Source: Phycisphaeraceae bacterium
GTDB lineage: Bacteria > Planctomycetota > Phycisphaerae > Phycisphaerales > Phycisphaeraceae
Assembly: GCA_028277745.1 (NCBI GenBank)
Contig: JANQFR010000098.1
Location: forward strand, 1 to 64,000
Reading direction: 5' to 3'
DNA length: 64,000 nt
The stretch's first letter is position 1; each line of letters begins with the position of its first letter. The notes under the pieces were generated by a model, which saw nothing but the letters and a program-made list of their open reading frames with translations, was not told where the DNA came from and made no database searches. Positions 10,643 through 18,733 of this stretch are shown here, one piece after another. A program made the position numbers and the translations under genes.

Positions 10643-11709
10643 GAGGGGTCCCCTGATTGCGCCAGGACCGGGTCGAGCAGCGCCGCCAGCGCATCCCGGC
10701 CGCGGATGAAGTCTATCGCAAGGACCGGCCGCAGCACAGGGACCAGCGGGTCGATGCCGTCGAATAACGCCGCCCACTTGACCCAGTCCTTTTCGGTGGT
10801 GACCACCGCCTCGGCGCCGTCGCGCTTGGCGTCGGCCAGGAGGCGGATGAGCCGGTTCATCCGGTAAACGTGGTGGTCTTCAAGGGCGCGGTGCCAGATC
10901 AGCCGGCCGACGCGGCCGACCAGGGCCTTCTCGAACGCGGCGGGGTTGCCGATGCCCGTGATCGCGGCGACCGCGAGCCGGGACGGGTCGGGCCGGTCAT
11001 GATCGCCGCCACGGAACCCGGTCCAGGCGTGGGCGGCGTGGGCGACCGGGGGCCGGCCGTGGCGGCGGGCGATCGCGTCGTCGAGCCCGGCGAGGACGTG
11101 CGGCTCGACCTGGTCGGCGTGGGTAATGATCACCGCGTGTGCGCGGGCCAGGTTCGCCAGCGGCTCGCGGAGCAGGCCCCGGGGCAGCAGCCGGCCGTGG
11201 CCGAACGGCTGGGTGGCGTCCACCAGGACCAGGTCCAGGTCCCGCGCCGCCCGGCGGTGCTGGAACCCGTCGTCGAGCACAAACAGCGTGGTGTCGGGAT
11301 GGCGATCGAGCACCGCGTGGGCGCCGGCGACGCGGTCGGGGTTGGGCTGGACCGGCACGCCCTCGGGCAGGTCGACGCGGAGCTGCTCGGCCTCGTCGGA
11401 CCGGCCGTCGGCGTCGGCGTGGTAGCCCCGCAGGAGCACCGCGGGCTTCTCGCCGCGGTCCAGGAGCATCTGGCAGAGGGCGACGACCATGGGCGTCTTG
11501 CCCACCCCGCCGGTGGTGAGGTTGCCGACCGAGATCACCGGCCGGCGGAGGCGTACGGGGGTGCGCACGCCCAGGTCGAACAGCCGGTTGCGGGCGGCGA
11601 CGGCGGCGCGGTAGGCGGGGGTCATCGCCGAGAGCAGGGCGCGGGCGCCGGCGGCGAGGGGGCCGACGGACTCGCCGGAGATGATGTGGAGGTACCGCTC
11701 GGTGTTCAT
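10639..11709 (-). CDS. lpxK: Tetraacyldisaccharide 4'-kinase (LpxK)
   Basis: 356 residues. It phosphorylates the 4' position of the lipid A disaccharide on the inner face of the cytoplasmic membrane. The N-terminal membrane-associated helix is followed by the LpxK Walker A (GNLTTGGVGKTP, about 62-73) and RGYHADADGRSDEAEQL, then DDGFQHRRAARDLDLVLVD. The C-terminal TGIGNPAAFEKAL and VVTTEKDWVK are also typical. Start ATG 11709 overlaps the maf stop (ATGA), and its own stop overlaps the next gene. Together with lpxA, lpxC and lpxD in the window it indicates lipid A synthesis. Confidence 0.94.
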   Translation of the reverse strand: MNTERYLHIISGESVGPLAAGARALLSAMTPAYRAAVAARNRLFDLGVRTPVRLRRPVISVGNLTTGGVGKTPMVVALCQMLLDRGEKPAVLLRGYHADADGRSDEAEQLRVDLPEGVPVQPNPDRVAGAHAVLDRHPDTTLFVLDDGFQHRRAARDLDLVLVDATQPFGHGRLLPRGLLREPLANLARAHAVIITHADQVEPHVLAGLDDAIARRHGRPPVAHAAHAWTGFRGGDHDRPDPSRLAVAAITGIGNPAAFEKALVGRVGRLIWHRALEDHHVYRMNRLIRLLADAKRDGAEAVVTTEKDWVKWAALFDGIDPLVPVLRPVLAIDFIRGRDALAALLDPVLAQSGDPS

Positions 11710-12311
11710 GCCGCGTGGGGGCTGACGCCCAGGTCGAGGAGGGCCGGGAGCAGGGCCCGCATCGGCAGGCCGACCACGGTGGTCGGGTCGCCGGTGACGG
11801 TCAGGGGCCAGCCGGCGTCGAGCCGCTCGGAGAGGTTATAGCCGCCGGCCTTGCCCCGCCATTGGTCGGTGTCGAGGTAGGCGTCGATCTGGTCGTCGGC
11901 GAGGGGGCCCAGCAGGACGGCGGCGGCGGCGACGAGCAGGCGCGGCGCGGGGTCGAGCCGGCGCAGCAGCGCGACGCCGGTGATGACCTCGTGGGCGGCC
12001 TCGCGGAACCCCACGAGGATGCGGCGGGCCTCGGCGCGCGAGGCGGGCGTGCCGATCAGCCGGCCGTCGGCGGCGACGCAGAGGGTGTCGGCCGCGAGGA
12101 TCACCGCGTCGTCATCGATGGACGGACGCAGGCTCAGAGCTTTTTGACGGGCCAGATCGGCGGCGAGCGTGCGCGGCGAACGGCCGCCGCTGATCGGCTG
12201 GGCCGGGTCGGCGAACGGCGGGACGGCCTGGGTGAAGTCGAAACCCGCCTCGCGCAGCAGGGCGGCGCGGCGGGGCGATCGGCTGGCGAGGATGAGACGC
12301 GGTTCGGCCAT
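11706..12311 (-). CDS. maf: Maf-family nucleotide pyrophosphatase
   Basis: 201 residues from ATG 12311, starting MAEPRLILASRSPRRAALL, the Maf signature with the SRSPRR phosphate-binding segment. The catalytic Asp lies in VILAADTLC, and KAGGYNLSERL is the late conserved block. Maf proteins hydrolyse non-canonical or modified nucleoside triphosphates and affect division and septum formation. A longer reading with 62 extra N-terminal residues is open but lacks family homology. TACAAT lies 8 nt before the ATG, suggesting a leaderless mRNA. First gene of the coupled maf-lpxK-MRJP unit. Confidence 0.93.
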   Translation of the reverse strand: MAEPRLILASRSPRRAALLREAGFDFTQAVPPFADPAQPISGGRSPRTLAADLARQKALSLRPSIDDDAVILAADTLCVAADGRLIGTPASRAEARRILVGFREAAHEVITGVALLRRLDPAPRLLVAAAAVLLGPLADDQIDAYLDTDQWRGKAGGYNLSERLDAGWPLTVTGDPTTVVGLPMRALLPALLDLGVSPHAA

Positions 12312-12319
12312 GGGTGGGC

Positions 12320-12325
12320 ATTGTA
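12320..12325 (-). promoter_or_regulatory. Putative -10 box for leaderless maf transcript
   Basis: TACAAT on the minus strand, 8 nt before the maf ATG. No good -35 (TTGACA-like) is visible at the expected distance. The same box and spacing recur before several other genes here. Confidence 0.5.
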
Positions 12326-12438
12326 CGGCCCCTCGGAGGCGTCCGAGACCCAGAAAAACCCCCCTCCCACTATTGTTATTGAAGATATCGGCCGGTTTGT
12401 CCCGATAAGCGGCAACAGCGGCACGGTGGGGGAGGCTC

Positions 12439-13827
12439 TTGCCGGGTCGCCCACCTTTCACGGACGAAAGGGCCAGTTTGCGAACCATCGCGATCATTAA
12501 TCAAAAGGGTGGATGCGGAAAAACCACCTGCTCCATCAACCTCGCGGCGACACTGGCCGCCAAAGGGCGGCGCACCCTCCTGGTCGACATGGACCCGCAG
12601 TCCCACTGCGCCATGGGACTGGCGGTGCCCGAGGCGCAGATCCACAAGTCCGTCGCGGACATGCTCCGGGCCGGGCTCGACGGCTCGATGGCGATGGCCG
12701 ACATCGTCTGGCAGATCGCCCGCAACCTCGACCTCGCCCCCTCGACCATGGCCCTGGCCGGGATCGAGCAGCAGCTCGCCGCCGCGCCCGACCGCGACCG
12801 CCGGCTGGTGCAGGTGCTCGCCATGGTGCAGGACCGCTACGACACGTGCATCATCGACTGTCCGCCCTCCATCGGCATGCTCACCTTCAACGCCCTGCGC
12901 GCCGCCGATGAGGTGCTCATCCCCGTCGAGACCGGCTACTTCGCCATGCAGGGCTCGGTCAAGCAGGAGCAGACGATCCAGATGCTCGCCCGCCGGGCCG
13001 GCCACCTGGTCCGGTTCAAGGTGCTGGCCACGATGTACGACGTGCGCACGAAGCTGGCCCGCGAGATCCTCAGCGAGCTCAAGAAGCAGTTCGGCGACAA
13101 GCTGCTGCCGGTCGTGATCAACTTCAACAGCAAGCTGAAAGAGGCGGCCAGCTTCGGCCAGCCGATCACCGAGTACGACGCCGCGTCGCGCGGCATGCAG
13201 GACTTCGACCAGTTGGCGAACTGGCTGCTGGCCAACCCGCCGGCCCCGCGCGTGGCCGAGCCCGACGACGACGCGGCGCCGATGGCCGAGCCCGCCGCCG
13301 CGTCGAGCGCCAACCCCGCGATGAGCCGGGCCGCCGAGCTGGTCGAACGCGCCCGGGCGTTGTCCTCGCGCAGCAACGCCCTGTCCAACCAGCTGGCGCA
13401 CGACCCCGACGCCGTCGCCGAGGGCGTGGCCCAGGGGGCGGCCCCTACGGCCCCCGCCGCGCCGATCGCGGTCGAGGAAGACCCCCAACCGATCGCCGAC
13501 CGCGACCACCCCTACGGCCCGGACCTGGCCGCCAAGCTCGCCAAGGTCTACGGCGTGCGCCAGACCCGCCGGGGGCTGCTGTTCGTGCAGCCGGGCAAGG
13601 CCGCCCAGACCCTCGCCATCGCCGCCGATTTCAACAACTGGAACCCGTCGCTCACCCCCATGAAACGCGACCCCAACCTCGGCGTGTGGCAGGCGGTGGT
13701 CCCCGTGCCGCCCGGGCGCTACCGCTACCGCCTGGTCGTGGACGGCCAGTGGACCCAGGACCCGTACAACACCCTCGTCGAAACCAACCCCTTCGGCGAA
13801 CTCAACAACGTGGTGGAGATCGCCTGA
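12439..13827 (+). CDS. ParA/Soj-family ATPase fused to a C-terminal glycogen-binding (CBM48/AMPK-beta-like) domain
   Basis: Two in-frame TTG starts are plausible: 12439 (462 residues, GGGGGAGG 3 nt away) and 12478, which gives the family-like LRTIAIINQKGGCGKTTCSI. ParA features are a deviant Walker A KGGCGKTT, LLVDMDPQSHCAMGL and CIIDCPPSIGMLTFNALRAAD. Residues about 250-350 form an Ala/Pro-rich linker. The last 75 residues (IAADFNNWNPSLTPM, GVWQAVVPVPPGRYRYRLVV, DGQWTQDP) match the isoamylase-N/AMPK glycogen-binding fold. ParA proteins form ATP-dependent dimers that position cargo; no parB lies next to it, so this is an orphan ParA. The fusion could tether positioning to a polysaccharide or storage granule (inference). 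Confidence 0.88.
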   Translation: MPGRPPFTDERASLRTIAIINQKGGCGKTTCSINLAATLAAKGRRTLLVDMDPQSHCAMGLAVPEAQIHKSVADMLRAGLDGSMAMADIVWQIARNLDLAPSTMALAGIEQQLAAAPDRDRRLVQVLAMVQDRYDTCIIDCPPSIGMLTFNALRAADEVLIPVETGYFAMQGSVKQEQTIQMLARRAGHLVRFKVLATMYDVRTKLAREILSELKKQFGDKLLPVVINFNSKLKEAASFGQPITEYDAASRGMQDFDQLANWLLANPPAPRVAEPDDDAAPMAEPAAASSANPAMSRAAELVERARALSSRSNALSNQLAHDPDAVAEGVAQGAAPTAPAAPIAVEEDPQPIADRDHPYGPDLAAKLAKVYGVRQTRRGLLFVQPGKAAQTLAIAADFNNWNPSLTPMKRDPNLGVWQAVVPVPPGRYRYRLVVDGQWTQDPYNTLVETNPFGELNNVVEIA

Positions 13828-13919
13828 TCCTCCACGGTCGCCCCGACGTGAATTGTGGATGAATTCATGGTGACGGGCTTGAACCTCCCGAACGCTTCAC
13901 CGACACTCACGGCTGCGTC

Positions 13920-15833
13920 ATGGATGACAACCGAACACGTGAGACCCTTGACGCCCTGGCCGACCTGTTCCTGACCGGCCTGGGCGAAGACCCCGCCGCC
14001 GCGGTCGGCGCGGAGACGCCGAAGCGCGATCCGCTCACCGGCCCCGCGCCCATCCGCCTGGCGCCCAAGCCGGTCGCGGTCCCGGCCAACGTCGTCGAGG
14101 TCAAGCCCGAGCCCGCACCTCAGCTGCGCCTGACCGAACACGACGACGCGTTCCACGCCCCGCCGCCGGCCGACAGCCCGGCGCCCCCGTCACCCCCGGT
14201 CGCCGCCGAAACGGCCGAGCCCGCCGAGGCGCTGGTCGAAGCGGTCATCCTCGGCAACCTCCCCGGCCTGGCCGGGCCGTGGCTCACGCAGTACGCCCAG
14301 CTGCTCAGCCAGCAGGACGGGCCCGTCGCGATCCTGCACGTCGGCGACGGACGCGTCGACCTCGAACTGGTCGAACCCACTGATGAGCACGCCCCGCCCG
14401 GGGCGCGGGTCTCGACGCGGATGCCCCCCTCGGACGAACGCAGCGACCTGCTGGCCGTGCTCGACAGCCTCATCCGCCGCCCGCAATCGCCGGTGCGCAC
14501 GATCCTGATCCGCCTCGACCCGGCGACCGATCCACGGGACGCCCGCCGGGCGATGGCGTTCGACTTCTGGACCCTCGCGTGCGGGGGCGACGACGCAGCG
14601 GTCGTCGCCGCGTACACCCTCCTGAAAAACCTCCACCACGATCACGCCGACCTCGCCGACAAGCAGATCGGGGTGATGATCATGGGCTCGGACGCCGAGG
14701 TCAGCCGGGAGGCGGCCGGGCGGATCCGCGACGCGGCGGCGAGCTTCCTGCACACGCCGGTCGAGCTGGTCGGGTGGCAACAGCAGATGGTGCCGGTGAA
14801 CATCCGACAGTTCGGGAGCTTCGACCACCTGGACGTGCTCTGGCCGAGGCTGCGGGACTGGCTGGGCAGGCTCGAAACCCCGGCGTGGGCGGATGACGCC
14901 CCGGTCGAGCCGCTGGATGAGGTCGCCCGGTCGCTGGCGGCGCCCGACCGCGCAGCGACGCCCGAGCCGTGGGTGGAAGACAACGTTGACGTGGCGGACG
15001 ACGCCGAGGAAGACGGCGCCGAAGAGGTGTTCGAACTCGACCATGAAGCGGAAAGCGCCGACGAGATCATCCCGGGGCACTCGCCGCTGCTGTCGGCCGC
15101 GGAGTTCGAGCCCGACCGCACGCCCTTCGCCCCCACCGCCGCCGCCCCGCCGAAACCGGCCGCCAAGGCCGAACCGGCGGCGACGTCGAAGCCCAGGCCA
15201 CAGCCTGAGCCTGAGCTTGAACCGGCCCCGGAACTGGAACCAGCCCCCGCGCCCGCGGAATCAGCGCTCCCGGAGCCGCCGCCCCGATCCGAACCGCCAA
15301 CGCCCGAGCCAGTTCCCGAGCCGGCGCCAGCCACCGTTCCGGAACCCGAGCCCGCCGTCACCGACACGACGCCGGCTGCGATGCCGACGCCTGAACCCGA
15401 GCCCGACCCGGTCGACGACGCGGCGCTCGTCCTGGCCGAGTTGCTCCAGGACGTGCTCCCCGGCGCGGTGACGCTGGACGCGCGCTGCCCACGCCACCCC
15501 GGCACCGAGTTGATGCTCGACCAGCACGGCGGCCTGCACCTGCTGCGGCGCGTCGACCCCGACGCGGCCTCCGCCGACGACGCGACCAACGCCGCCGTGC
15601 TCAGCCTGGTCGAGACCCGCCAGTGGTCGACCGAACACCGCCAACTGCTCGCCCTCACCCAGCGGCAGTGCCGGTTCAGCGATGAAGCCGAGCCGATGCT
15701 GCACCTGTTCACCCACCGCGCCGATCTGGCCACCCCCCTGGCCGCCAAGCTCGGCCAGATGGTCAAGCTCCACCTGCTCCAGCCCATCCGCGTCGGCGCG
15801 GAGGACGCGTGGTTCTGCACGCCGTTGAGTTGA
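13920..15833 (+). CDS. Unrecognised acidic, Pro/Glu-rich protein downstream of ParA fusion
   Basis: 637 residues, not recognised. The start is ATG 13920, 92 nt after the ParA gene. An N-terminal region (about 95-325) looks globular: VEAVILGNLPGLAGPWLTQY, VAILHVGDGRVDLELV, KQIGVMIMGSDAEVSREAAG, LVGWQQQMVPVNIRQFG. The layout resembles a MinD/FlhG-type fold whose P-loop is lost, but that is a weak impression. Residues about 330-500 are a long disordered linker of Pro, Glu and Ala (PEPEPEL-like repeats). A C-terminal folded part (about 500-637) ends in LLQPIRVGAEDAWFCTPLS. No signal peptide or membrane segment is apparent. Likely co-transcribed with, and a partner of, the ParA fusion. Confidence 0.7.
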   Translation: MDDNRTRETLDALADLFLTGLGEDPAAAVGAETPKRDPLTGPAPIRLAPKPVAVPANVVEVKPEPAPQLRLTEHDDAFHAPPPADSPAPPSPPVAAETAEPAEALVEAVILGNLPGLAGPWLTQYAQLLSQQDGPVAILHVGDGRVDLELVEPTDEHAPPGARVSTRMPPSDERSDLLAVLDSLIRRPQSPVRTILIRLDPATDPRDARRAMAFDFWTLACGGDDAAVVAAYTLLKNLHHDHADLADKQIGVMIMGSDAEVSREAAGRIRDAAASFLHTPVELVGWQQQMVPVNIRQFGSFDHLDVLWPRLRDWLGRLETPAWADDAPVEPLDEVARSLAAPDRAATPEPWVEDNVDVADDAEEDGAEEVFELDHEAESADEIIPGHSPLLSAAEFEPDRTPFAPTAAAPPKPAAKAEPAATSKPRPQPEPELEPAPELEPAPAPAESALPEPPPRSEPPTPEPVPEPAPATVPEPEPAVTDTTPAAMPTPEPEPDPVDDAALVLAELLQDVLPGAVTLDARCPRHPGTELMLDQHGGLHLLRRVDPDAASADDATNAAVLSLVETRQWSTEHRQLLALTQRQCRFSDEAEPMLHLFTHRADLATPLAAKLGQMVKLHLLQPIRVGAEDAWFCTPLS

Positions 15834-15878
15834 TCTTCCCTCCGGCAAAATTTCAGTCGATCGCTTTGATAACCTAGC

Positions 15879-15923
15879 CGGCGGGCTACGCCCGCCTGGT
15901 CCGGGGCCGCGTAGCGGCCCGGC
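15879..15923. repeat. Tandem pair of short palindromes (REP-like)
   Basis: Two hairpins in 45 bases: GGCGGGC-TAC-GCCCGCC (15880-15896) and GGGCCGC-GTA-GCGGCCC (15904-15920). The 23 bases at 15901-15923 recur exactly, inverted, at 27939-27961. They lie between convergent genes and could also terminate transcription, but there is no T tract. Confidence 0.7.
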
Positions 15924-15953
15924 TGTGGTCGGACAGATCTCATGCGGCGTCGA

Positions 15954-16922
15954 TTACTCGTTCGCGAACGTCTTCATACACGCCGCCGCGTCGATGGTTT
16001 GGGGGATGAGCTTGACCTTGACCATCTGGTCGATGAGTGTCTGCCAGCGGTCGAGGGTCATCGTGCCCAGGCCGGCGTCGGTCTGGATGAGGTCGATCTG
16101 CCGGGTCGAGGCCTTGACGAACGACTCGGCGGTTTCGCCGGGGTTCATCGGCAGCATCAGCGTGTTGGCGGGGCCGGGGTCCTGGAGGTAACGCGCCCAG
16201 CCCTCCCGCATGGCGTCGACCAGCTTGCGGCAAATCGCCTCGTTGTTCTTCAGGTAATCTTCGCGTGTGATCACCACGCCGGCGTAGGGGTTGAACCCGC
16301 TGTCAGCGATAAGGAACGATCGGGCGGGGGCGCCCGCGAAGTCCGCGGCGTAAGGCTCAAACGTGACGAAACATTGCTGCGCGTAATCCTTGTCGTGCAC
16401 GAACTGGGATACGCCGCCCTGGTACGCGACCTCCCGCACGTTCGAGAAGTCGTACCTGCTCTTGAGCCAGGTGACGTACGGCAGGTCCTGCACCGCCAGC
16501 GTGAGCGTGGGGTCGCGTGGGGCGAACACGCCGGCCAGGTCCTGGATGTCCGACGAAGCGTGGACCATGATCCCCTGGGGCGAAGTCTGATAGACCGCGA
16601 ATAACGCTACGACGGGGACGCCCTGGGCGCGGGCCTGGACCACCTGGTCGGCCGAGGCGATGCCGAAAGGCACGCGTCCCGACGCGACCATCTGCACCGC
16701 CGGCACGCCCGGGCCGCCGGCCAGCAAGGTCACATCGAGCCCGGCCTCTTCAAAGAGCTTGGCGCGCTGGGCTTCGTAGAACCCGCCGAACTCCGGCTCG
16801 GGGAACCAGTTGAGCTGCAGGCTGACCTTTGTCAACGGCCCGCCGGGCGATCCCTCGCCGCAGCCAACCAATCCGGCCGTCGCGATCAGGCTCAACACGA
16901 GTGCAGCGGTCTGTTTGATCAT
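15954..16922 (-). CDS. ABC transporter substrate-binding lipoprotein, NMT1/THI5-like
   Basis: 322 residues with a lipoprotein signal peptide (LIATAGLVGCGEG). The conserved opening VSLQLNWFPEPEFGGFYEAQ is characteristic of NMT1/THI5-like and SsuA-type binding proteins. Middle motifs are GGPGVPAVQMVASGRVPFGIASADQV and the ligand-lobe segment GFNPYAGVVITREDYL. It should sit on the outer face of the cytoplasmic membrane and pass its ligand to the adjacent permease, which starts the unit's middle gene only 1-2 nt away. The family imports thiamine pyrimidine precursors, riboflavin precursors, or sulfonates. No TPP or FMN riboswitch was seen, so the substrate is unresolved. Confidence 0.88.
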   Translation of the reverse strand: MIKQTAALVLSLIATAGLVGCGEGSPGGPLTKVSLQLNWFPEPEFGGFYEAQRAKLFEEAGLDVTLLAGGPGVPAVQMVASGRVPFGIASADQVVQARAQGVPVVALFAVYQTSPQGIMVHASSDIQDLAGVFAPRDPTLTLAVQDLPYVTWLKSRYDFSNVREVAYQGGVSQFVHDKDYAQQCFVTFEPYAADFAGAPARSFLIADSGFNPYAGVVITREDYLKNNEAICRKLVDAMREGWARYLQDPGPANTLMLPMNPGETAESFVKASTRQIDLIQTDAGLGTMTLDRWQTLIDQMVKVKLIPQTIDAAACMKTFANE

Positions 16923-16923
16923 G

Positions 16924-17709
16924 TTAATAGCTTCCTCTTTGCGCCCCGACGTACCAGTGCCTTAATGTCAGCCACGACACCATACCGACCAACGCGAACA
17001 TGACCAGCCCCAGCAGCGACGCCAGGACCACCACCGAGAACACCAGGTCGGTGCGGAAGGATCGGACGTAACTGGTGACCAGGGCGCCCAGCGGCAGCGC
17101 GCCGCCGGTGTAGCTGGCGACGAACTCGCCGACGATCGAGCCGACCACCGCGAGCCCGGCGGCGATCCGCAGGCCGGTGAAGATCGAGGGCAGGGCGGAG
17201 GGCAGGCGGAGCTTGAACAGGGTGGAGACGGGCCCCCCGCCGTAGAGCCGGATCAGTTCGAGGAGCTGCCGGTCGGTCGAGCGCAGGCCCGCGACGGTGT
17301 TGGCGACGACGGGGAAGACCGAGGAGATGAACGCCGCCGCCGCGACCGGGCGCCAGCCGAAGCCGAACCACACCACCAGCAGCGGCGCGATGGCGATCAG
17401 CGGCACGGTCTGCAGGAACACGGAGAAGGGATAGAACGCGCGTTCGATGAGATCCGTGGAGGTCAGCACCACGCCCAGGGTGATGCCGACCAGGGCGCTG
17501 AGCGCGAAGCCGACGCCCGCGGACCACGCCGTCATGCCCAGGCCGCGAAGCAGCTCCGGGGCGTGGTCGATCGACGCCAAGGCCACCGCGCCGGGCTTGG
17601 GCAGCAGGTAAGCAGGGATGTCAAACACCCACGTGACCACCTGCCAGATCAGGATCAGCAGCATCGCCGCAACGACCGGCGGGAGTCCCAGGCGTAACGC
17701 GACCCTCAT
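16924..17709 (-). CDS. ABC transporter permease, SsuC/ThiX type
   Basis: 261 residues with about six transmembrane helices and the BPD permease signature near residue 170: GPVSTLFKLRLPSALPSIFTGLRIAAGLAVVGSIVGEF, including the EAA-like loop contacting the ATPase. It forms the membrane channel for the binding protein encoded next. Its start overlaps the ATPase stop (17706-17709, ATGA), and its own stop abuts the binding-protein gene, so the three genes are tightly coupled. Confidence 0.92.
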   Translation of the reverse strand: MRVALRLGLPPVVAAMLLILIWQVVTWVFDIPAYLLPKPGAVALASIDHAPELLRGLGMTAWSAGVGFALSALVGITLGVVLTSTDLIERAFYPFSVFLQTVPLIAIAPLLVVWFGFGWRPVAAAAFISSVFPVVANTVAGLRSTDRQLLELIRLYGGGPVSTLFKLRLPSALPSIFTGLRIAAGLAVVGSIVGEFVASYTGGALPLGALVTSYVRSFRTDLVFSVVVLASLLGLVMFALVGMVSWLTLRHWYVGAQRGSY

Positions 17710-18632
17710 GACGCCTCTCCGATGACGCCGGGCTCGACCGAAGCCGCATCTGGAGCTGTTTCCGGGGGTTTGGCCAGGGCGTGAAACAGGACGCGGGATT
17801 GTTCGTGGAACGCGGCTTCGCCACGCAACGCCTCGGAGCGCTCGGCGGGGAGATCGATGCGGTGATCCAGCACCACCCGCGCCGGCCTGCGGCTGAGCAC
17901 GACCGCGCGCTGGGCCAGGAACGTGGCTTCCGTGGTGGAATGCGTCACGAAGACCACGGTCGGCCGCCGCCGAGACCAGAGCGTATGCAGTTGCAAGTCG
18001 AGCTGCATGCGCGTCAACTCGTCCAACGCGCCGAACGGCTCGTCCATGAGCAGAAGCCGGGGCTTGGTGACCAGCGCACGGGCCAACGAGACGCGCATCG
18101 CCATGCCGCCCGAGAGCTGGGCCGGGTAACGGCGCATCGCGTCGGCGAGTTGAACCTGTTCCAAGGCCTCCGCCGCCGCGGCCCGGCGGGCGGCGCGGTC
18201 CACCCCCGCCAACTCCAGCGGCAACTCCACGTTCCGCAGGACCGTCCGCCAGGGCATCAGGTGCGGGGACTGGAACACGAACGCCAGGTCCCCACCCCGC
18301 CCTCCACCCCCGCTCGCAGGAGCAGAGGGGGACGTCGAAACGGCAGCATGGCCGGATGACGCAGCGGATACGTTTTCATATCCGTTGTGCAGCGAGACAG
18401 CCCCTGCGGTGACCGGCTCGAGCCCGGCCAGGCAGCGCAGCAACGTGGTCTTACCCCCGCCCGACGGCCCGAGCAGGACAACGAACTGGCCGGCCGGGAT
18501 ATCCAGGTCGATCGGCCCCAACGCTTCGACGCCGCCCGCGAACACCTTGGTGACGCCCTGCAGCCTGACGCCGACGCCCCCCGCGGCCGGCGACGCCGCG
18601 GCGTCTTGCTGATTGGACTTATGGGCCGACAT
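17706..18632 (-). CDS. ABC transporter ATPase, SsuB/ThiZ type, with unusual Ser/Gly insert
   Basis: 308 residues from ATG 18632 (MSAHKSNQ; a longer reading adds 16 residues with no support). Walker A GPSGGGKTTLL, Q-loop FVFQSPHLMPW, signature QLSGGMAMRVSLARAL, Walker B LLLMDEPFGALDE, and the switch His in VFVTHSTTEA are all intact. Between Walker A and the Q-loop is a roughly 30-residue insert (SAASSGHAAVSTSPSAPASG...) rich in Ser, Ala and Gly that family members normally lack. It energises import of the NMT1-like protein's ligand. A TACAAT box lies 11 nt upstream of the start. Confidence 0.9.
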   Translation of the reverse strand: MSAHKSNQQDAAASPAAGGVGVRLQGVTKVFAGGVEALGPIDLDIPAGQFVVLLGPSGGGKTTLLRCLAGLEPVTAGAVSLHNGYENVSAASSGHAAVSTSPSAPASGGGGRGGDLAFVFQSPHLMPWRTVLRNVELPLELAGVDRAARRAAAAEALEQVQLADAMRRYPAQLSGGMAMRVSLARALVTKPRLLLMDEPFGALDELTRMQLDLQLHTLWSRRRPTVVFVTHSTTEATFLAQRAVVLSRRPARVVLDHRIDLPAERSEALRGEAAFHEQSRVLFHALAKPPETAPDAASVEPGVIGEAS

Positions 18633-18643
18633 ATCGAGACAGT

Positions 18644-18649
18644 ATTGTA
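18644..18649 (-). promoter_or_regulatory. Putative -10 box for ABC importer operon
   Basis: TACAAT on the minus strand, 11 nt before the ATPase ATG, predicting a leader of only a few bases. Confidence 0.4.
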
Positions 18650-18664
18650 GGAAACCCCGAAGAC

Positions 18665-18688
18665 GCCCGGGGATCGCCATCCCCGGGC
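18665..18688. repeat. Palindrome related to the GCCCGGGGA family
   Basis: GCCCGGGGAT and ATCCCCGGGC flank a 4-base loop. It lies between divergent genes, so it is not a terminator there. It resembles the 21748, 33038 and 33682 palindromes but has a different centre. Confidence 0.55.
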
Positions 18689-18733
18689 CTTGCTGGCGAT
18701 GCGTTGCGCTCCCGTAGCCGCTAAAGTCGACGT

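Noticed and set aside
12376..13509. A 377-codon minus-strand open frame opposite the ParA fusion
   Set aside because: Gly/Arg/Val-rich shadow of a gene with complete ParA motifs.
18633..18733. TPP riboswitch before the NMT1/THI5-like ABC importer
   Set aside because: The gap is about 100 bases, contains a simple palindrome, and shows no THI-box CUGAGA-like core.
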